A stretch of DNA of 64,000 nt. It comes from Gammaproteobacteria bacterium. GTDB lineage: Bacteria; Pseudomonadota; Gammaproteobacteria; Pseudomonadales; Halieaceae. The notes beneath the pieces are model-generated. The model was given only the letters and a program-made list of their open reading frames with translations. It was not told where the DNA came from and made no database searches. The stretch spans positions 62,001 through 126,000 of the forward strand of contig JAUHXH010000005.1 in assembly GCA_030427085.1 (NCBI GenBank), read 5' to 3'. Below are positions 38,941 through 47,567 of the stretch, piece by piece (within the stretch, counting starts at the first letter, position 1; every line of letters begins with the position of its first letter). Made by a program: the position numbers and the translations under genes.

Positions 38941-39051
38941 TTTATTATTGACGTTTATAACAATAAGGACTATTTTTCATACCGCTGATCGACGAACAGT
39001 CGCCGTCAGTGAAAAAGGCGCCATGAATATATCAATAGGAGCACCGCCGCT

Positions 39052-41463
39052 ATGCACCGCAAATTTTGTCCACGCTTGTTACCTGCCGCCCTGTCCGCCG
39101 CACTCGGCATTACTGCCACAGGAGCGCCTTTCTCGGCGCTGGCACAAGGGATGCACAATCTGGAAGAAGTCGTTGTAACCGCACAGCGACGCGAACAGTC
39201 CCTGCAGGACGTCTCCATGTCACTGACCGCATTCACCGGTTCGGCTCTGGACCAGCGTGTTATCGAAGACGCATCGGATCTGCAGTTCTCCGTGCCCAAC
39301 CTGCTCGCCGACAGCGCGCGGATAACCATTCGCGGCGTAGGCAATAACGCCATCTCCAGCACCGCAGAAGGTGGCCTGGGTTATCACATCAATGGTGTTT
39401 ACCTGAACACACCACTGGTGCGCTCTTCGGAGTACTTCGACGTTGAACGGATCGAGGTGTTACGCGGTCCTCAGGGAACGCTGTACGGCAGGAACACCAC
39501 TGCGGGCGTAATCAACATCCTGACCCGCAAACCCGATGAGTCCCTGAGTGGCGAATTCACCGCAAGCGTGGGCAATTACAACACGCGCCGCGCGAAGGGC
39601 GCCGTTAACTTCCCCATTACCGACAATGTCTACCAACGCTTTGCCGCGCTGGTGAACAAACGGGACGGCTATAACACCAACCTTTACACCGGAAACGATG
39701 TAGACGGGCGAGACAGCTACGAATTACGCAGCTCCACGCGCTTCGAGTTCACCGACAACCTCAGCTCGGACCTGATTCTTTACTACCTCAATGAAGACAG
39801 TAATCGCGCCAATGAAACCAAGGGCACCTGTACTAAAGACGCGGTGACTGGCTGTTCAGCCTTGTCTGCCGGCTTCGGCACTCCGGATGTCAGTGGTTCG
39901 ATTTTCCAAACACTGAACCTTGCTTTCCTGGGTGGCACCCTGATGCCTGCGGGAGACTATTTCGCCAACGCCAACAATCCTTCGGAATATCGCACGGTGA
40001 ATATCGACCAGGAGCCCACGTTCGAAGCGGAGCAATTGGGCGCCTCACTGGAGTTTAACTACAGCAGTGACTACTACACTTTTACGTCGCTGACCGGCTA
40101 CTTCAAAACCGAAACTGACGTTTTCCAGGATTTCGATCGCTTCGCCACCGACGTGGAATTGTTTCGCCCGGTGACCTACAAAGCCAATGCCAAGGACGTC
40201 ACTACAACCACAATGATCCAGTCGGGTCGTCGCGACATTGGCGAAGCCGAACAATTCACGCAGGAATTCAGAGTTGCCTCCCAGTTTGACGGCAAATATA
40301 ACTTCCTGCTCGGCGCTTTTTACTTTGATGAAGAGCGCAGCAATCAAGCGCTAATCACGCATCCCGCGCTGGCCGCGACACAACAAGCCCTTGGCCTTCC
40401 CGAGGAGTTTGAGTGGTTCAATATCGAAAGCGATCCCATCACCTCCGAATCGTTGGCGCTGTTTGGCGAGTTCTACGTTGATTTCACCGAACAAACCCGA
40501 CTGACAACTGGCTTGCGTTACACCGACGACGACAAATCAGTACGCACTCGGCAGCAGTTCCTGGTGCTCACCGACCCGTCCTGGGTAGAGTCGGAAGACA
40601 GCTGGAAAGAAACCACCGGCAAGATAACCGTGGAACACTTCCTCAACGAGGACTCCATGGTCTTCGCCACTGCCGGCCGTGGCTACAAGGCCGGTGGACT
40701 CAACCCGGGCGGTCCCCAAGGCGGCGCCGTGTTCGAGCCGGAGTACATCAACATGCTGGAAGTCGGCTCCAAGAATACCTTTATGGATGGCCGCCTGGTC
40801 GCTAACTTCGGTGCGTTTTTCTACGACTATGAGGGGCTGCAAATCGGTCAGGTCAGCGAGACCTCAGCAGTGACTGTGAATGCAGACGCCACCATCGCTG
40901 GTGCTGAGGGTGAATTTAACTTTGCCATCACCGAGTCACTGCTTGCAGATTTCAGCCTGTCCTGGCTGGACGTGGACATCAACGACTTCGAGTCTGCCGA
41001 CGAAGGTGATCCCAATGGTATTGCACCGGGTACCGTGCCCGCGGTGGATGCAAACGGCAACATCCGCTACACCGATGCGGGCCTGCTGATCAAAAATCTC
41101 GACGGCAATGCGCTTCGCAATGCGCCGGAATACTCTGCGAAGCTGGGACTTTCCTATTCAATGCCGGTGTTCGATGGTTATGAGATGACCGCCCGCATGG
41201 ACTACTTCTGGCAGGATCAGTATTTTGCCAACGAGTTCAACAAGCCGTCCGACGTGATCGACAGCTGGACGCAGGCCGACCTGCAACTCATGCTCACTCC
41301 GTCAGCGCAGAACTGGTATGTCAAACTCTATGCAAAAAACGTGACCGACGAGAACGACGTAACTCGCCGCGGCCAGGACGGCCCTCTGGTTGGTCGCTTC
41401 CGCAGTGTTACAGTTCTGGAGCCGCGTACCTACGGCATTGAATTGAATTATCTGTTCGATTAA
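39052..41463 (+). CDS. TonB-dependent receptor
   Basis: An 803-residue outer-membrane importer. Signal peptide (about residues 1-32, ending GAPFSALA), TonB-box region EEVVVTAQRREQSLQDV, a plug domain with VPNLLADSARITIRGVG and VERIEVLRGPQGTLYGRN, and a barrel ending ELNYLFD. The terminal Asp after Phe is slightly unusual; most barrels end in Phe/Tyr. The LRGPQGTLYGRNTTAGVINI plug belongs to the large group found in sphingomonads and marine gammaproteobacteria that takes up diverse organics as well as iron. It has an AGGAG site 10 bases before ATG 39052. A strong terminator follows at 41483. It probably imports the substrate degraded by neighbouring enzymes. Confidence 0.92.
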   Translation: MHRKFCPRLLPAALSAALGITATGAPFSALAQGMHNLEEVVVTAQRREQSLQDVSMSLTAFTGSALDQRVIEDASDLQFSVPNLLADSARITIRGVGNNAISSTAEGGLGYHINGVYLNTPLVRSSEYFDVERIEVLRGPQGTLYGRNTTAGVINILTRKPDESLSGEFTASVGNYNTRRAKGAVNFPITDNVYQRFAALVNKRDGYNTNLYTGNDVDGRDSYELRSSTRFEFTDNLSSDLILYYLNEDSNRANETKGTCTKDAVTGCSALSAGFGTPDVSGSIFQTLNLAFLGGTLMPAGDYFANANNPSEYRTVNIDQEPTFEAEQLGASLEFNYSSDYYTFTSLTGYFKTETDVFQDFDRFATDVELFRPVTYKANAKDVTTTTMIQSGRRDIGEAEQFTQEFRVASQFDGKYNFLLGAFYFDEERSNQALITHPALAATQQALGLPEEFEWFNIESDPITSESLALFGEFYVDFTEQTRLTTGLRYTDDDKSVRTRQQFLVLTDPSWVESEDSWKETTGKITVEHFLNEDSMVFATAGRGYKAGGLNPGGPQGGAVFEPEYINMLEVGSKNTFMDGRLVANFGAFFYDYEGLQIGQVSETSAVTVNADATIAGAEGEFNFAITESLLADFSLSWLDVDINDFESADEGDPNGIAPGTVPAVDANGNIRYTDAGLLIKNLDGNALRNAPEYSAKLGLSYSMPVFDGYEMTARMDYFWQDQYFANEFNKPSDVIDSWTQADLQLMLTPSAQNWYVKLYAKNVTDENDVTRRGQDGPLVGRFRSVTVLEPRTYGIELNYLFD

Positions 41464-41482
41464 TTGCCTGCAAAGGTTCAAC

Positions 41483-41511
41483 CGGGCGGGGCTTCCCCGC
41501 CCGATCTTTTT
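41483..41511 (+). terminator. Intrinsic terminator between TonB receptor and VOC gene
   Basis: CGGGCGGGG, a 3-nt loop and CCCCGCCCG give a perfect 9-bp stem, followed by ATCTTTTT. The VOC gene's GAGGAG ribosome site begins immediately after, so the hairpin lies in a possible read-through transcript and probably reduces expression of the downstream gene relative to the receptor. Confidence 0.88.
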
Positions 41512-41523
41512 GAGGAGACCATC

Positions 41524-42594
41524 GTGAAGGCACTGAACGTCCTCACTCGCCGCTACGTTCCAGTCTGTGGATTGCTGGCAGCAGCACTAGTTAGCCCGCT
41601 GGCGAGCGCGGAGACTTCCATCCAGGTTGATGAGAACGCCAGCATCGCCGATACCGCAACCAGTATTTCGGGCATAGCGCGTATTCGATTAGTCGTGACC
41701 GATCTCGACAGCCAAATTGCCTACTTCAAGGCGTCTTCCGGCCTTGCCGTCTCGAAAACCGGCTCGGCAACGCTTACATCTGACGCGGGTGAGCAGGCAT
41801 TTCGCTACGCCGACCTGGACTCAGCAACCCTGACCTTGCGACTGGTTGAATTCTTGGGTGATGCCCACCAGCAAAGCACCGAGATGATGGCGGTTCAGGG
41901 CCCGGGAATGACCCATACCTGTTTCCAGGCGAAGGCTGGCACCGGCCTGTATGACAAGTTTCTCCATACCGGCGCAAAGGCCGTTAGCCGTGGCGGCGAA
42001 CTCGTTGACCTGGGTGGGTACGGTGTACGGTACGCTTATGTGCGCGACCCCGAAGGCAACATGCTGGAACTGGAGGAGCTGGAAAACAAATTTCTCGAAG
42101 CCAAAAGCTACGACTCAGCCTGGCGACACGACGGCAGTTCGGTCTGGATAACGCAGGCCGCTATCGCCACGCCAGACATCGATCGACTGCTGGGTTTCTA
42201 TTCCAAGGTGTTGGGCATCCCGCCCTATCGTCGCGGCAGCTACAGCGACCATCCGCAGATGGACAAAGTTGCCGGCATGGACAACATCGCATTGGACGGG
42301 GGCTGGTTCCGCATGGGTCCTCGTGGCGCGGTGCTGGAGTTGTGGCAGTACCGGCAGCCGCAAACCGCGGAACGCGCCGGCGAGCAAGCCCCAGACCAGC
42401 CAGGTTATTCCTTTGTCCTGCAAGTGGACGACATCCACGCCGAATACGACCGACTGCAAGCCTTGAACTTGCACTTCCTGTCGCCCCCCTCGCAAGTCGG
42501 GGACGAATGGTTACTGTGGGCCCACGACCCGGACGGCAACCTGTTCGGCCTGGCCCAGTCCGTAGCAGCAGCGCCACTGAAGCCGCGCAGTTAA
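41524..42594 (+). CDS. Exported tandem VOC-domain protein
   Basis: A 356-residue protein with two vicinal-oxygen-chelate domains. GTG 41524 has GAGGAG seven bases before it and gives a typical signal peptide (KALNVLTRRYVPVCGLLAAALVSPLASA). Domain 1 (about residues 55-190) has ISGIARIRLVVTDLDSQIAYF, MTHTCFQA and RYAYVRDPEGNMLELEEL; domain 2 (about 210-345) has ITQAAIATPDIDRLLGFYSKVLGI, GYSFVLQVDDIHAEY and WLLWAHDPDGNLFGLAQ. The DPEGN-ELEE and DPDGNLFGL ends match metal-binding strands, though the first metal His is not obvious in either domain. Function could be a periplasmic dioxygenase-like, isomerase or binding protein. Export of a VOC protein is uncommon. Confidence 0.85.
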   Translation: MKALNVLTRRYVPVCGLLAAALVSPLASAETSIQVDENASIADTATSISGIARIRLVVTDLDSQIAYFKASSGLAVSKTGSATLTSDAGEQAFRYADLDSATLTLRLVEFLGDAHQQSTEMMAVQGPGMTHTCFQAKAGTGLYDKFLHTGAKAVSRGGELVDLGGYGVRYAYVRDPEGNMLELEELENKFLEAKSYDSAWRHDGSSVWITQAAIATPDIDRLLGFYSKVLGIPPYRRGSYSDHPQMDKVAGMDNIALDGGWFRMGPRGAVLELWQYRQPQTAERAGEQAPDQPGYSFVLQVDDIHAEYDRLQALNLHFLSPPSQVGDEWLLWAHDPDGNLFGLAQSVAAAPLKPRS

Positions 42595-42711
42595 GGCTCC
42601 GTGTTGTCGCGCCAGGGCCAGGTGTCCAGCCAACAGCAATGCTGATCAAAACCCTCCAGGTCCACCCGGAACTTTCCACTAAAGCAGGAAAAACATAGCC
42701 TCTGCAGTCCT

Positions 42712-42738
42712 ATGTTCCGAAGAGGCACTTCGGAACAT
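42712..42738. terminator. Perfect 11-bp inverted repeat between convergent genes
   Basis: ATGTTCCGAAG and CTTCGGAACAT are separated by 5 nt, midway between the convergent VOC and dipeptidase genes. It is probably a bidirectional transcription end, though it has no T-run. Confidence 0.5.
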
Positions 42739-42757
42739 GCGGCACTTTGCAAGCCGG

Positions 42758-43951
42758 CTACTTACCTCGACAGGCCTGCCTGAGAACCCGGAGAATATTC
42801 CCCCCCGCCAGCTTTATCAGGTCCTCATCCGACCAACCACGTTCAATGAGTTCCGCAAATAGCAGTGGGAATTTACTGACATCCTCCAGACCGACTGGCA
42901 TATCGTTCATTCCCCAATAGTCACTACCGATGCCGACATGGTCAGATCCAGCCATATCGCGAATATATTCAATATGGTCCGCAACATCACTGACGGTTGC
43001 GCGAGGCACGGAGTGTTGACGGTCGTAGGCTGACCAAACAGCCCGAAAATCACGAACGGTTTCCAACTGCCCCTCACCCTCCCAGATTGCATCGTCTACA
43101 GCCATCACTTCGGTAGATACAAAAGCGGAGATAAAGGTCACCATCACTACCCCGTCGTTGGCGGGTACACGGCGCAGCACGTCATCCGGCACATTTCGGG
43201 GATGATCAACCAGCCCACGGGCGGCTGCGTGCGACCAGATAACCGGCTTGCTGGAAGTATCTAGCACATCCCTCATCGTGTCGTCAGAGGTATGTGACAG
43301 GTCGATTAGCACACCAACACGATTCATTTCCCGAACCACATCACGTCCGAACTCAGTGAGACCACCGTGCGCGTGATCACCGAGCCCTGCATCAGCCCAA
43401 TCCAGGCTGAGGTTATGTGTCAGCGTCATATATCGCACGCCGAGCCGGTGAAAAGCCTGAATCGATTTGATCGAATTTTCCAGTGCATAGCCCCCCTCCA
43501 TACCAATCAGAGAGGCAATCTTGCCGGATCGAAAGGCTGATTCGACATCTTCTGCGGTCAGGGCCAGTTCAAAGGTGTCTGGATAGGCCTCAATCATGCT
43601 TCTCACAGTCTGGATTTGTTCCAACTGAACTTCGGCGACGCTATCTACGGGGGTTTCACCGGGAATCCACACGGACCAGAATTGCCCGCCGACTAACCCC
43701 TCTCTAAGGCGGGGAATATCCGTATCAAACTGGTTGCGACGTTTCAGGTCAAAACCCGTAGGATCACCACCAGATTCTTCACGCAGTAGCCAAGGGAGGT
43801 CATTGTGACCATCAACCAGCGGATGAGTCCGTAGCAACTGTCTGGCATGGTCTAACGCTGCTCGCGATACAGCGGTGTTTTCGGGCAATTGTCCCCAGGC
43901 CTGCGAACAGAACAAGGCCATACCAATGAAAATGTGCGCAAAAACCTTCAC
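42758..43951 (-). CDS. Exported M19 membrane dipeptidase
   Basis: A 397-residue zinc dipeptidase of the renal-dipeptidase family. GTG at 43951 has GAGG nine bases upstream and opens directly onto a signal peptide (KVFAHIFIGMALFCSQAWG). Metal-site motifs: HPLVDGHNDLPW (His and Asp), LIGMEGGYAL (bridging Glu), LTHN (His), DLSHTSD (His) and IWSHAAARGLVDHPRNVPD. Bacterial members cleave dipeptides with a D- or dehydro-residue at the C-terminal side. It is the last gene of a five-gene run with NhaC, YkvI, DgcA and DgcN-like genes. In that context it may release D-amino acids in the periplasm; this is inferred from the neighbourhood. Confidence 0.92.
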   Translation of the reverse strand: MKVFAHIFIGMALFCSQAWGQLPENTAVSRAALDHARQLLRTHPLVDGHNDLPWLLREESGGDPTGFDLKRRNQFDTDIPRLREGLVGGQFWSVWIPGETPVDSVAEVQLEQIQTVRSMIEAYPDTFELALTAEDVESAFRSGKIASLIGMEGGYALENSIKSIQAFHRLGVRYMTLTHNLSLDWADAGLGDHAHGGLTEFGRDVVREMNRVGVLIDLSHTSDDTMRDVLDTSSKPVIWSHAAARGLVDHPRNVPDDVLRRVPANDGVVMVTFISAFVSTEVMAVDDAIWEGEGQLETVRDFRAVWSAYDRQHSVPRATVSDVADHIEYIRDMAGSDHVGIGSDYWGMNDMPVGLEDVSKFPLLFAELIERGWSDEDLIKLAGGNILRVLRQACRGK

Positions 43952-44003
43952 GATGCTATTCCTCAATTCAGACTTTGGCCGACAGACCTTCGAGCGAGTT
44001 ACC

Positions 44004-45455
44004 TCAGTGTTGGGGCGACACTCTACGAATACGTATGTCGAAAAGTGCGTAAACGATACTGGCCAGGGGACTAACAAAACAGAAAATAACAAAGGGGGCA
44101 TATTCCAACGTGGATACACCCAACACCCCTGCCACGAATACGCCACAGGCATTCCAGGGAACCAGTACCGACGTCACTGTGCCACCGTCCTCCAGGCTCC
44201 GACTGAGGTTTTCCGGGGCAAGACCTTTCTCTGCGTATACCCGCGCGAACATGCGCCCTGGCAATGCGATGGCCAGGTACTGATCTGAAGCAGTGAGGTT
44301 AGTGAAAGCACTCGATCCGACCGTAGCGGGAATTAAACCGCGACTTGAGCGTACCTGAGTCAGTATGGCGGCGGTGATGCGTTGCAGAAACCCGGCCCCC
44401 TCCATAGCCCCCCCAAACAATACCGCAGTTATAGCCAACCATACGGTGTTCAGCATGCCTGCCATTCCACCGGAGGAAAGCAACTCATCTACACCCTGAT
44501 TCCCGGTATCGAAGCTAACCCCTTGCGACAATACTGAGAGCACTGCCGAATAGTAGCCCCCAAAGCCTTCCTCTCCAGGTGTGGCGAAAGACAAGAGCGC
44601 TTCTCGCTGTGTGAAGCAGGCCATCAGAACACCGGCTAAAATCCCGGCAAAAATGGCCGGAAGAGCGGGAGTCCGTTTGATGATCAGCGCAATCACGAGT
44701 GCCGGCACCAACAGTAGAGCAGGAGAGATGACAAAGGTGTTGGTCAGGCCGGAGGCAATTGCTGAGGTGTCCACTTCACTGGTTTGCTCACTGTATACGG
44801 CACCGAGAAACATAAATGCCACCAACGCAATCAATATCGACGGCACCGAGGTATAGAGCAGGTAGCGAATGTGGACAAACACATCAACATTTGCCATCCC
44901 TGCTGCCAGATTGGTGGTGTCAGACAGCGGCGACAACTTGTCACCAAAATAAGCGCCAGAAATCACTGCGCCAGCGACTGCCGGTGCAGGGATGGCCATA
45001 CTCACTCCGATACCCATAAGAGCGATTCCCACCGTCGCGATTGTGGTCCAGCTACTACCAGAGGACACAGCAACCACGGCACATACCAAGCAGGCACTGA
45101 CCAGGAACCACGCCGGGTCCAGCACGGCGAGACCATAATAAATCATCGCAGGCACAATGCCGGAGACCACCCAGGAGCTAACGAGGCTACCGACCAGCAG
45201 AAGCATCAGTATGGCCGGGAAAATACTCTCAATGCCCGACACAACATGCTTGAGTAGATGGCTCCAACTCCGTCCGGACTTGAAACCAAGCCCCATGGCG
45301 AAGGCACTGCACAGAACGAGAACCAGCTGGGAAGGGCCACCCAAAGAGTTGCCCTCGAAGTAGATGACATTTAACGCCAGTCCGGCGATCAAAAGAACGA
45401 CAGGCAATAGCGAAACCAAAATCCCTGGTTCGTTTAACGTGTTATTCGGTGACAT
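44004..45455 (-). CDS. NhaC-family Na+/H+ antiporter-like transporter
   Basis: A 483-residue inner-membrane protein with about 11-12 helices. Conserved segments AVSSGSSWTTIATVGIALMGIG, GAVISGAYFGDKLSPLSDTTNLA and TASDQYLAIALPGRMF match the NhaC/IT-superfamily pattern. Family members swap Na+ for H+ or carry organic anions such as malate-lactate. It starts 1 bp after the YkvI gene, so the two are translationally coupled. Proximity to DgcA/DgcN suggests an amino-acid- or Na+-coupled role rather than pH homeostasis. This is inference; the family call is firm. Confidence 0.9.
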   Translation of the reverse strand: MSPNNTLNEPGILVSLLPVVLLIAGLALNVIYFEGNSLGGPSQLVLVLCSAFAMGLGFKSGRSWSHLLKHVVSGIESIFPAILMLLLVGSLVSSWVVSGIVPAMIYYGLAVLDPAWFLVSACLVCAVVAVSSGSSWTTIATVGIALMGIGVSMAIPAPAVAGAVISGAYFGDKLSPLSDTTNLAAGMANVDVFVHIRYLLYTSVPSILIALVAFMFLGAVYSEQTSEVDTSAIASGLTNTFVISPALLLVPALVIALIIKRTPALPAIFAGILAGVLMACFTQREALLSFATPGEEGFGGYYSAVLSVLSQGVSFDTGNQGVDELLSSGGMAGMLNTVWLAITAVLFGGAMEGAGFLQRITAAILTQVRSSRGLIPATVGSSAFTNLTASDQYLAIALPGRMFARVYAEKGLAPENLSRSLEDGGTVTSVLVPWNACGVFVAGVLGVSTLEYAPFVIFCFVSPLASIVYALFDIRIRRVSPQH

Positions 45456-45456
45456 A

Positions 45457-46575
45457 TCAACTCATATCAAGGCTGGAACGTTGTACCGAAGCGGAGTAGC
45501 GTAGAATCCGCCACAAGCCCAGCGAAAACAGCGGCACAATAAAAATAGCAATGAAAACCCAGGTCAAAGCGGCGTACCCTTCGGCAATCAGCCGAACCAC
45601 TCCAAATTGATCAGCAAGCACCATGGCTAGTACAAGAAGCAGTAGCGCAACGGCTGGCCGGAGCCAGCGAGGTAATCCTCTGCCACTTTCGCGATAGCTC
45701 GACGCAAACCGCTCGTTGATCGCATGAATATACGCGCTGCCAGTTTCTATGAAGGTGCCAAAAATTACGACCAGAAATATGGCCGTAAGCCATTCACAAT
45801 TGAGCTTACGCATCATGAAGTCCGTTGGGACCGACTCACCGAGAACTTCCGGGTACACCGCAAGCATCGCCAGGTATAGGAACAGTGCGGGCAGCATGGT
45901 CAATGGCCCGGCCATCAAGCCAGCCAGAATAGCCTCACGACGACCCTCCATACGCCGGGCGCAAAAGAGAATAGCGGGTAACGCAACAATGTTGTATCCC
46001 ACATAAACTAACCCGCTGGACACTGCATTCAGGGAAGGAGTCGATGTAGCCAGCGCCGGAGGGACCTCCTCGCCAAACGACATAAGAAAGATCAGCAAGA
46101 ACAGTCCGAAAGTCAGATAGAGAACCAGCGACCAAGATGCGAGCACACGCTCTATTAAGAGCGAACCTCGGAACACAAGATAAGTGATAGCCAGCATCAA
46201 CAGAGCCGTACCAAGAATTGCTGGCGCATCGAGGTATTGCCTAACCATCTCCCCAGCAGCAGCACCAAGAACGGAAAGCACCAGTATTGCCAGGATAAAG
46301 TAAGCAAGCTCGTAAATTCGCCACCCCGGCCCTATCAACCTGATGAAGAAGTCCCGGTAGTTGTAACTTTTGCCAATCCTTGCAAACTCAAAGCACAGCA
46401 TGGCAATCAGACTAAACAGCACAGTCGCCACTAACATGCCGATCAAACCATTCACTGGCCCCAGGGATAGAAAAAACTCAACAATCTCTCTGCCAGTAGC
46501 ATAGCCTCCGCCAATGACCGCTGACTGGAGCAGTAGGCCAGGAAATAGAACACTAGTCAGACAATGCCTGTTCAT
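45457..46575 (-). CDS. YkvI-like membrane protein, APC-superfamily transporter
   Basis: A 372-residue polytopic protein with 10 or more hydrophobic helices. The N-terminal LFPGLLLQSAVIGGGYATGREIVEFFLSLGPVNG resembles the first discontinuous helix of amino-acid/polyamine/cation symporters and the YkvI family. ATG 46575 starts just before the first helix and leaves 17 bp after the DgcA stop; the GTG at 46602 would overlap DgcA by 10 bp and has a worse context. It is expected to take up an amino acid or related zwitterion with Na+ or H+. Substrate specificity is not recognisable. Conserved neighbours (DgcA before, NhaC after) suggest D-amino acid or dipeptide uptake. Confidence 0.78.
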   Translation of the reverse strand: MNRHCLTSVLFPGLLLQSAVIGGGYATGREIVEFFLSLGPVNGLIGMLVATVLFSLIAMLCFEFARIGKSYNYRDFFIRLIGPGWRIYELAYFILAILVLSVLGAAAGEMVRQYLDAPAILGTALLMLAITYLVFRGSLLIERVLASWSLVLYLTFGLFLLIFLMSFGEEVPPALATSTPSLNAVSSGLVYVGYNIVALPAILFCARRMEGRREAILAGLMAGPLTMLPALFLYLAMLAVYPEVLGESVPTDFMMRKLNCEWLTAIFLVVIFGTFIETGSAYIHAINERFASSYRESGRGLPRWLRPAVALLLLVLAMVLADQFGVVRLIAEGYAALTWVFIAIFIVPLFSLGLWRILRYSASVQRSSLDMS

Positions 46576-46592
46576 GCTGCGGGACTCATGAA

Positions 46593-47567
46593 CTAACCCC
46601 ACAGCCCCGCTGATGGCGGCAAAACATTGCCATCTGAATAGACCAGCCCTGGAGGCCGGTCGGCTGTCAGAAAAGTCGGACCGTCAAGATCCACATAGGA
46701 ACAGTACTGGCCTATTAGAAAGGCGGGCGCCATGGAGAGCGAGGAACCTATCATGTTGCCCACCATCAGCTCGAGGCCCTGGTCCCTCGCCCCCTGCGCA
46801 AGCTCCAGCGCCTCTGTCAGACCACCGGTTTTATCCAGTTTGATATTAATCATTTGGTAGCGGCGTGCCGCTTCAGCCAGCTCTGACGTATCCAGGCAAG
46901 ACTCATCCGCACACAGCGGTAGCGGCGAGTCATAGTTTTCCAGCTCAGCGTCTTCGCCCCGAGGTAATGGCTGTTCGATCATTTGCACGCCCAGATCGGC
47001 AAAACTCGGGGCCAGCTCGTGCAGTTGCTCGAAGTTCCAGCCCTGATTCACATCCACCATCAAGTTGGCTTCAGGTCGGGCGGCTCGCACTGCCCGGATA
47101 CGCGCCAAGACATCCACACCATCCAGCTTTACTTTCAGATTGGGGTTGCCAAAGGCTCGCGCCTGCTCTGCCATACGCTCAGGTGTATCAATTCCCACGG
47201 TGTTAACCGTCTTAAGCGGTCTGGGAGCTTGTCCAAGCAATGACCAGACGGAGGTATATCCACATTTCGCCTCCAGATCCCAAAGCGCACAGTCAATAGC
47301 GTTGCGAGCACCACCCGCAGGCAAGAGACTCCGCAAGCCAAGGCGGTCGATGCCTGACTCTACGGCCTTCGTGACTGACCGAGCCTGATCCAGCATGGAC
47401 TCACCCGTTTCGCCCAGATAGTACACCCCCGCGCCTTCTCCTCTACCCAAGCAACCGTCCTGTTCAATGGTGACGTAGAGCAGGTCCATGGACCTCACGG
47501 TATGCCCCGTAATAGTAAAGGGAGATTTCAATGGCCAGTTTTCGAGCGCGCAGGTCAGCTTTCTCAT
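46593..47567 (-). CDS. dgcA: DgcA-type epimerase (N-acetyl-D-glutamate racemase / dipeptide epimerase family)
   Basis: A 324-residue enolase-superfamily enzyme. The catalytic acid-base and metal ligands are visible: KVK (Lys145, Lys147), VDVNQGW (Asp172), EQP (Glu198), ADES (Asp221) and NIKLDKTGG with the second catalytic Lys. This arrangement belongs to the dipeptide-epimerase subgroup. As I recall, the homologue beside DUF1611 genes in marine bacteria was shown to be DgcA, which converts N-acetyl-D-glutamate to the L form. Its start overlaps the DgcN stop by 4 bp, the same pairing, so that role is favoured over L-Ala-D/L-Glu epimerase. Substrate should be treated as likely, not proven. Confidence 0.85.
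   Translation of the reverse strand: MRKLTCALENWPLKSPFTITGHTVRSMDLLYVTIEQDGCLGRGEGAGVYYLGETGESMLDQARSVTKAVESGIDRLGLRSLLPAGGARNAIDCALWDLEAKCGYTSVWSLLGQAPRPLKTVNTVGIDTPERMAEQARAFGNPNLKVKLDGVDVLARIRAVRAARPEANLMVDVNQGWNFEQLHELAPSFADLGVQMIEQPLPRGEDAELENYDSPLPLCADESCLDTSELAEAARRYQMINIKLDKTGGLTEALELAQGARDQGLELMVGNMIGSSLSMAPAFLIGQYCSYVDLDGPTFLTADRPPGLVYSDGNVLPPSAGLWG

Noticed and set aside
41483-41511. Hairpin before the VOC gene as a riboswitch
   Set aside because: A 9-bp stem with a 3-nt loop and a T-run is a standard terminator. There is no room for an aptamer between the receptor stop and the hairpin.
42712-42738. Inverted repeat as a transposon end
   Set aside because: It is a single symmetrical dyad between convergent genes, with no transposase, second copy or target duplication.
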